From contig CAJMAW010000119.1 in NCBI GenBank assembly GCA_905211485.1, positions 1-8,864 of the forward strand: DNA of 8,864 bases, in the 5' to 3' direction. Under the pieces are notes generated by a model. The model was not told the origin of the DNA and ran no database searches. It saw only the letters and a list, made by a program, of their open reading frames with translations. This stretch comes from an uncultured Lentisphaeria bacterium. Its GTDB lineage: Bacteria; Verrucomicrobiota; Lentisphaeria; Victivallales; UBA1829. Positions 6,383 to 8,864 of this stretch are shown here, piece after piece. Position 1 is the first letter of the stretch; every line of letters starts with the position of its first letter. The position numbers and the translations under genes were made by a program.

Positions 6383-7054
6383 ATGAAAAAGATCATTCCT
6401 GTTCTTTTCGGAGCCGCCGTCCTTGCTTTTGGAGCCGTCGGCTGCGGGACAACCTCCCATTACGTGGACGCCACGGACACGACTCAGGCCGTGCTGAATG
6501 CCGACCGCATGAGTTCCGCCGACTGGGTCAAGATCTCCCAGGATTCCGCCCGTGCACTTCTTGCCAGCCCGCAGTTTGACGATTTCCTTGCCGATTATGC
6601 CGACTCCGTCCGCAAGAGCAATCCCGACGCCCGCCGCAATGAGCTCAAACCCCTGCTCATGCTTTCCACCATTCAGAACAACACGGGAGAACATATCGAC
6701 ACCAAGCTTCTGACCGAACGCATCCGCGAAACCCTTTTCAACAGCAATAAAGTGCGTTTCACCACCTATGCCGCCGGAGACGGACAGGTCATTGACAGCG
6801 CCACCGCCGATGCCAGACAGCTTGCCAAAGACCCGAACATCAAAAAAAGCACGGCCATGAAAAAAGGCACGGTCAACGCTTATGACCTTTCCCTTGCGGG
6901 AGTGATCATCAAGCAGAAGGCAACTTCCGGCCGGGACCGCGAAATTTCCTATACCTTCAGTCTGACTCTCACGGACAACAACACGGGCGAGGGTGTCTGG
7001 ATCTACACGAAAGAAATCAAACGCCAGGATACAAAGGCCGCGTTGGGTTTCTGA
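6383..7054 (+). CDS. lpoB: LpoB-family lipoprotein (penicillin-binding protein activator)
   Basis: The protein has 223 residues (E. coli LpoB has 213). AAGGAG (6367-6372) is ten bases before ATG 6383; the frame is open ten codons further up, but that start lacks a ribosome site and would spoil the signal peptide. The lipobox is AVGC with C21. Residues 92-130 give the most family-like stretch: MLSTIQNNTGEHIDTKLLTERI, then LFNSNKVRFTTYA. Gammaproteobacterial LpoB proteins share an 'N-T-EHID' element followed by 'LLNSGKFRF'. A strand SLTLTDNNTGEGVWIYTKEIKRQ closes the domain (193-215). In E. coli LpoB reaches through the peptidoglycan from the outer membrane to stimulate PBP1B. The long Pro-rich linker of the E. 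coli protein is absent here; residues 30-70 are a short helical stretch instead. No PBP gene is in the window, so the partner is unknown. Family confidence is high; the PBP1B-type role is inferred. Confidence 0.83.
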   Translation: MKKIIPVLFGAAVLAFGAVGCGTTSHYVDATDTTQAVLNADRMSSADWVKISQDSARALLASPQFDDFLADYADSVRKSNPDARRNELKPLLMLSTIQNNTGEHIDTKLLTERIRETLFNSNKVRFTTYAAGDGQVIDSATADARQLAKDPNIKKSTAMKKGTVNAYDLSLAGVIIKQKATSGRDREISYTFSLTLTDNNTGEGVWIYTKEIKRQDTKAALGF

Positions 7055-7067
7055 GTTTTCTCAGAAA
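7048..7067 (+). other. Perfect 8-bp hairpin across the lpoB stop codon
   Basis: TTTCTGAG (7048-7055), a TTTT loop, and CTCAGAAA (7060-7067) form a perfect stem-loop that contains the TGA stop (7052-7054). No T run follows directly (the next bases are TGCGGGATATTTTT), so it is not a clear terminator. It could be an mRNA-stability or coupling element between lpoB and the next gene. Confidence 0.45.
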
Positions 7068-7097
7068 TGCGGGATATTTTTCAGGAGGCCGATTCCC

Positions 7098-7850
7098 ATG
7101 CGTGTAACATCAAAATTTCTTTCCGCCGCGGCTGCCGGGGCAGCACTGCTGCTCTTTGCCGCGGCATGCACGAACATTGCCGTATTTGACTACGACGGAG
7201 CACCGGGAACGCTGCTGACTTTCCCCGGGAAGGGCAGTCCGGACCAGCTCCGGAGCGTATCCGTTCTTCCCTTCACGGACATGCGCGGAATACCCGGATC
7301 CGCCGTCGGAGACAGCGGATCATTTTATCTGGGTCTGATTCCCCTGATGCCGTTTGGATTTGTGGAGAAGCAGGAACCGGAGAACAGCAAGGATTTCGTG
7401 TCGCTGGGGAGGTATCATTTTGATCCTGCAAATCATCTGGCGGAGGCGGCGCAGAAGAGTCTGGTGGCGTCCGGATGTTTTTCCCGGGTGAAAAGGGCGC
7501 CCTCCTTTGAGAAGGCGGATACGGACCTGGTCTGGGAAGGAACGTTCAAAAACACTTCCTACAGGGGGTATTATCTGACATACGGGATCACTTACTTCTT
7601 TGCCCCGGTCCTCTGGATTGTCGGTGCGCCCAACGGCGTTTCCTGCAACGAGCTGGAGATGGAGTTTTCTCTGCGGGACCGCGCGACGGGTCGGAAAATC
7701 TGGACTTATTCCTTTGCCGAGACAGATTCGGTGACACACTGGATTTATGCCCGGAACGGGAAGGATGTCAGCCGTTATCCCGTCCTGATGAAACAGGCGA
7801 TGAACGCAGCGTTGTATGATCTCAGTCGGAATGGGGTTCCCGGACGCTGA
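7098..7850 (+). CDS. Unrecognised exported lipoprotein
   Basis: The protein has 250 residues. AGGAGG (7083-7088) is nine bases before ATG 7098; the frame is open further upstream inside lpoB, but no other start has a ribosome site. The signal peptide (core AAAAGAALLLFA) ends AAAC with C24 as the probable lipid attachment. Visible motifs are SVSVLPFTDMRG (54-64), a GLIPLMPFGF stretch (79-88), HFDPANHLAEAAQKSL (107-122), WEGTFKNTSYRGYYLTYGITYF (146-167), and LWIVGAPNG followed by CNELEMEFSLRDRATGRKIWTY. The mix of a 'VLPF-D-R' opening strand, a paired helix, an 'x-G-x' strand and an 'ATGRKIW' turn resembles lipoproteins that form a single periplasmic alpha/beta domain, loosely like CsgG/LpoB-type proteins. 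I do not recognise the family. It lies 43 bp after lpoB and directly before the strong terminator, so it likely closes the operon. Confidence 0.85.
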   Translation: MRVTSKFLSAAAAGAALLLFAAACTNIAVFDYDGAPGTLLTFPGKGSPDQLRSVSVLPFTDMRGIPGSAVGDSGSFYLGLIPLMPFGFVEKQEPENSKDFVSLGRYHFDPANHLAEAAQKSLVASGCFSRVKRAPSFEKADTDLVWEGTFKNTSYRGYYLTYGITYFFAPVLWIVGAPNGVSCNELEMEFSLRDRATGRKIWTYSFAETDSVTHWIYARNGKDVSRYPVLMKQAMNAALYDLSRNGVPGR

Positions 7851-7887
7851 GAGAGAAGACATGAAGGACATTTCTGCTCCTCATGAT

Positions 7888-7929
7888 TTCCCCTTCGGAG
7901 AGCTTTTTTCTCCGAGGGGAATTTTTTTT
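7888..7929 (+). terminator. Strong intrinsic terminator ending the envelope cluster
   Basis: TTCCCC (7888-7893) pairs with GGGGAA (7916-7921), and TCGGAGA (7895-7901) with TCTCCGA (7909-7915). Only one bulged T and a seven-base loop interrupt the stem. Eight T (7922-7929) follow at once. It starts 38 bases past the last lipoprotein's stop codon. This is the clearest rho-independent terminator in the window. Confidence 0.93.
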
Positions 7930-8104
7930 GGAAGCGGCAAAACAACGGGAAAAGCAGGAATCGGCGGAATCATGATTTCTAAGCACCTGTCATACCGCAG
8001 AGAATTTAGAATAAAACAAGGGAAAAGATGACAGAAAAAGCCGGGCAAGCCAACCTTGTGCGAAGACAGCGTGAGGAAACATGAAAAGGAGATATGAGGA
8101 AGAA

Positions 8105-8164
8105 GCTGGAAAAGGACGCTGGAAGAAGACGCTGGAGGATGATGCTGGAGGATGATGCTGGAGG
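8105..8164 (+). repeat. 13-bp tandem repeat, about 4.6 copies
   Basis: Units begin at 8105, 8118, 8131, 8144 and 8157, each opening with GCTGGA. Units 3 and 4 are identical (GCTGGAGGATGAT). Units 1 and 2 are variants ending GGAC and AGAC, and unit 5 breaks off after eight bases. A more diverged copy may precede 8105. The 13-base period is not a multiple of three, so it does not encode a repeated peptide. Confidence 0.85.
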
Positions 8165-8176
8165 GGCGGGGGGGTC

Positions 8177-8222
8177 CCCGGCGGGGAATGAAAAAGAAAG
8201 AAGGATTTTCCCCGCGGGTTTT
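8177..8222 (+). terminator. GC-rich hairpin with short T run
   Basis: CCCG then CGGGGAA (8177-8188, with one bulged G) pairs over 11 bases with TTCCCCGCGGG (8208-8218), around a 19-nt purine-rich loop. TTTT (8219-8222) follows. It sits 12 bases before the next promoter and may be a second terminator that insulates it. Confidence 0.5.
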
Positions 8223-8233
8223 CCGGGCGCGTC

Positions 8234-8262
8234 TTGCAAATGAGGGCGAGTTCAGTTATATT
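8234..8262 (+). promoter_or_regulatory. Sigma70-type promoter of the downstream gene pair
   Basis: TTGCAA (8234-8239, five of six matches to TTGACA if aligned loosely, four if strict) is 17 bp from TATATT (8257-8262). The start would be near 8269. The leader of about 65 nt contains a small CCCGC/GCGGG hairpin (8273-8288). It serves the gene at 8335 and probably the folD-like gene after it. Confidence 0.7.
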
Positions 8263-8334
8263 TCCGCGAAATCCCGCTTCGGTGCGGGAGAGCGAGAGGA
8301 TGAAAACGCAATTTGCCTGAGGTAGTGAGTGAAA

Positions 8335-8784
8335 ATGCAAAAGATTCTGTGGGCCGCCTGCCTGCTGTCAGCCGTGAATTTTCTCTGCCCCGCTGCGGAA
8401 GAGAAGACGAAAACAGAACTGCCGCCGTCGCCGGAAACAATCCGGACCGATCTGAAGGCGGGAGATTTCCCGGACAGGGAAGAGGCGGAGAAACTCCTCG
8501 GCGCCCGCAGTCGGCTTCTGGAAAAAATGCGTGCGGAACGCATTCTGATTATCCGGGAAGACAAGGAGGCGCGGGAACTGCGTGAAGAGCTGATGAAACT
8601 GCACAAACGCCTGGCCATTCTGGTGGATTCCAAACCCGCGATGAAGGCTCTGAATGCTGAACTCAGGGAAATAGATGCGGCGCTTTCGGAACTTTCCCGG
8701 AAAAAGGATGCCGGGAACTCGAATTCCCCGTCCGCCGATGCTGCGGATTCCGCCGGGAAAACGGATGCTGTGAAGTCTGAATGA
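8335..8784 (+). CDS. Small exported helical protein of unknown function
   Basis: The protein has 149 residues. GAGGT (8319-8323) is 11 bases before ATG 8335; a GTG at 8329 in the same frame, two codons earlier, is an alternative start. Residues 1-20 form a signal peptide (ILWAACLLSAV core) with likely cleavage near CPAA (18-21). The C18 context (NFLC) is not a good lipobox. Residues about 47-123 are charged and heptad-like (EEAEKLLGARSRLLEKM, EARELREELMKLHKRL, LNAELREIDAALSEL), predicting long helices or a coiled coil in the periplasm. The last 25 residues are a Ser/Ala/Asp-rich tail, probably disordered. No family is recognised. It follows its own promoter and is 49 bp from a folD-like start, with no terminator between, so cotranscription is likely although no functional link is evident. 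Confidence 0.8.
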   Translation: MQKILWAACLLSAVNFLCPAAEEKTKTELPPSPETIRTDLKAGDFPDREEAEKLLGARSRLLEKMRAERILIIREDKEARELREELMKLHKRLAILVDSKPAMKALNAELREIDAALSELSRKKDAGNSNSPSADAADSAGKTDAVKSE

Positions 8785-8833
8785 AGTTCCGCATTCCTGT
8801 CCGGAAGAGTGGAAGAGAAGGAGAAATACGCAT

Positions 8834-8864
8834 ATGCCAGCAAAGCTTATAGACGGGGCGGCCA
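8834..8864 (+). CDS. folD: Start of a folD-like gene (3' end outside window)
   Basis: AAGGAG (8818-8823) is ten bases before ATG 8834. The ten codons visible read MPAKLIDGAA, which matches the characteristic N-terminus of FolD proteins (E. coli begins MAAKIIDGK). FolD is the bifunctional methylenetetrahydrofolate dehydrogenase and methenyltetrahydrofolate cyclohydrolase of cytosolic one-carbon metabolism. The call rests on these ten residues and the good ribosome site only. Confidence 0.6.
   Translation, partial: MPAKLIDGAA

Larger units (their letters stand above)
7930..8233. other. Gene-free spacer with tandem repeat
   Basis: No credible gene is present on either strand. Two short frames, 18 codons from ATG 8028 and 24 codons from ATG 8081, overlap by ATGA. 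They have only weak ribosome sites, and the second runs into the tandem repeat, so neither is called. The identifiable contents are the 13-bp repeat (8105-8164), a G-rich run (8161-8174) and a hairpin (8177-8222). Confidence 0.5.

Noticed and set aside
8028..8155. Two tiny frames (18 and 24 codons) overlapping by ATGA
   Set aside because: The ribosome sites are weak, no family is recognisable, and the second frame is partly made of the 13-bp repeat. Chance or debris is more likely than coding.

Overview
The window looks like the chromosome of a Gram-negative (diderm) bacterium. Most of its genes encode exported proteins, four with lipobox-type signal peptides, and several match outer-membrane lipoprotein families (COG3014, YcfL, LpoB, CsgG-like). 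Moderately high GC, many FAD_oxidored-type dehydrogenases and long structured leaders would suit the PVC superphylum, for example a Victivallis-like member of the Lentisphaerota. That placement is inference from style only. Every supported gene is on the + strand.

Layout. (1) 2-1207 is the 3' part of a FAD-dependent oxidoreductase, followed by a probable terminator. (2) 1208-1861 is a gene-free stretch. It ends in a strong sigma70-type promoter (TTGACA, 17 bp, TATTTT) and a leader of about 180 nt whose alternating G/A and T/C blocks can form competing hairpins, one of them terminator-like. (3) 1862-7850 holds six consecutive genes for exported or lipid-anchored envelope proteins: a CsgG-like protein with a C-terminal PEGA domain; a protein with two CsgG/TolB-like halves in tandem; a COG3014 lipoprotein with TPR-like repeats; a YcfL (DUF1425) lipoprotein; an LpoB-family lipoprotein; and an unrecognised lipoprotein. 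A probable internal promoter precedes lpoB, and a very strong intrinsic terminator (7888-7929) closes the block. (4) 7930-8334 is gene-free and contains a 13-bp tandem repeat, a GC-rich hairpin with a short T run, and a good promoter (TTGCAA, 17 bp, TATATT). (5) 8335-8784 encodes a small exported helical protein of unknown function. It is followed 49 bp later by the first ten codons of a gene that reads like folD, cut by the window edge.

How it fits together. COG3014, YcfL and LpoB also occur as neighbours in gammaproteobacteria, where E. coli LpoB is the outer-membrane activator of the peptidoglycan synthase PBP1B. Here the trio is extended by two CsgG-like proteins and a further lipoprotein. 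The best reading is a multi-lipoprotein envelope module, possibly linked to cell-wall synthesis or outer-membrane assembly. No gene in the window shows its target, so the joint function is inferred from homology and gene order.
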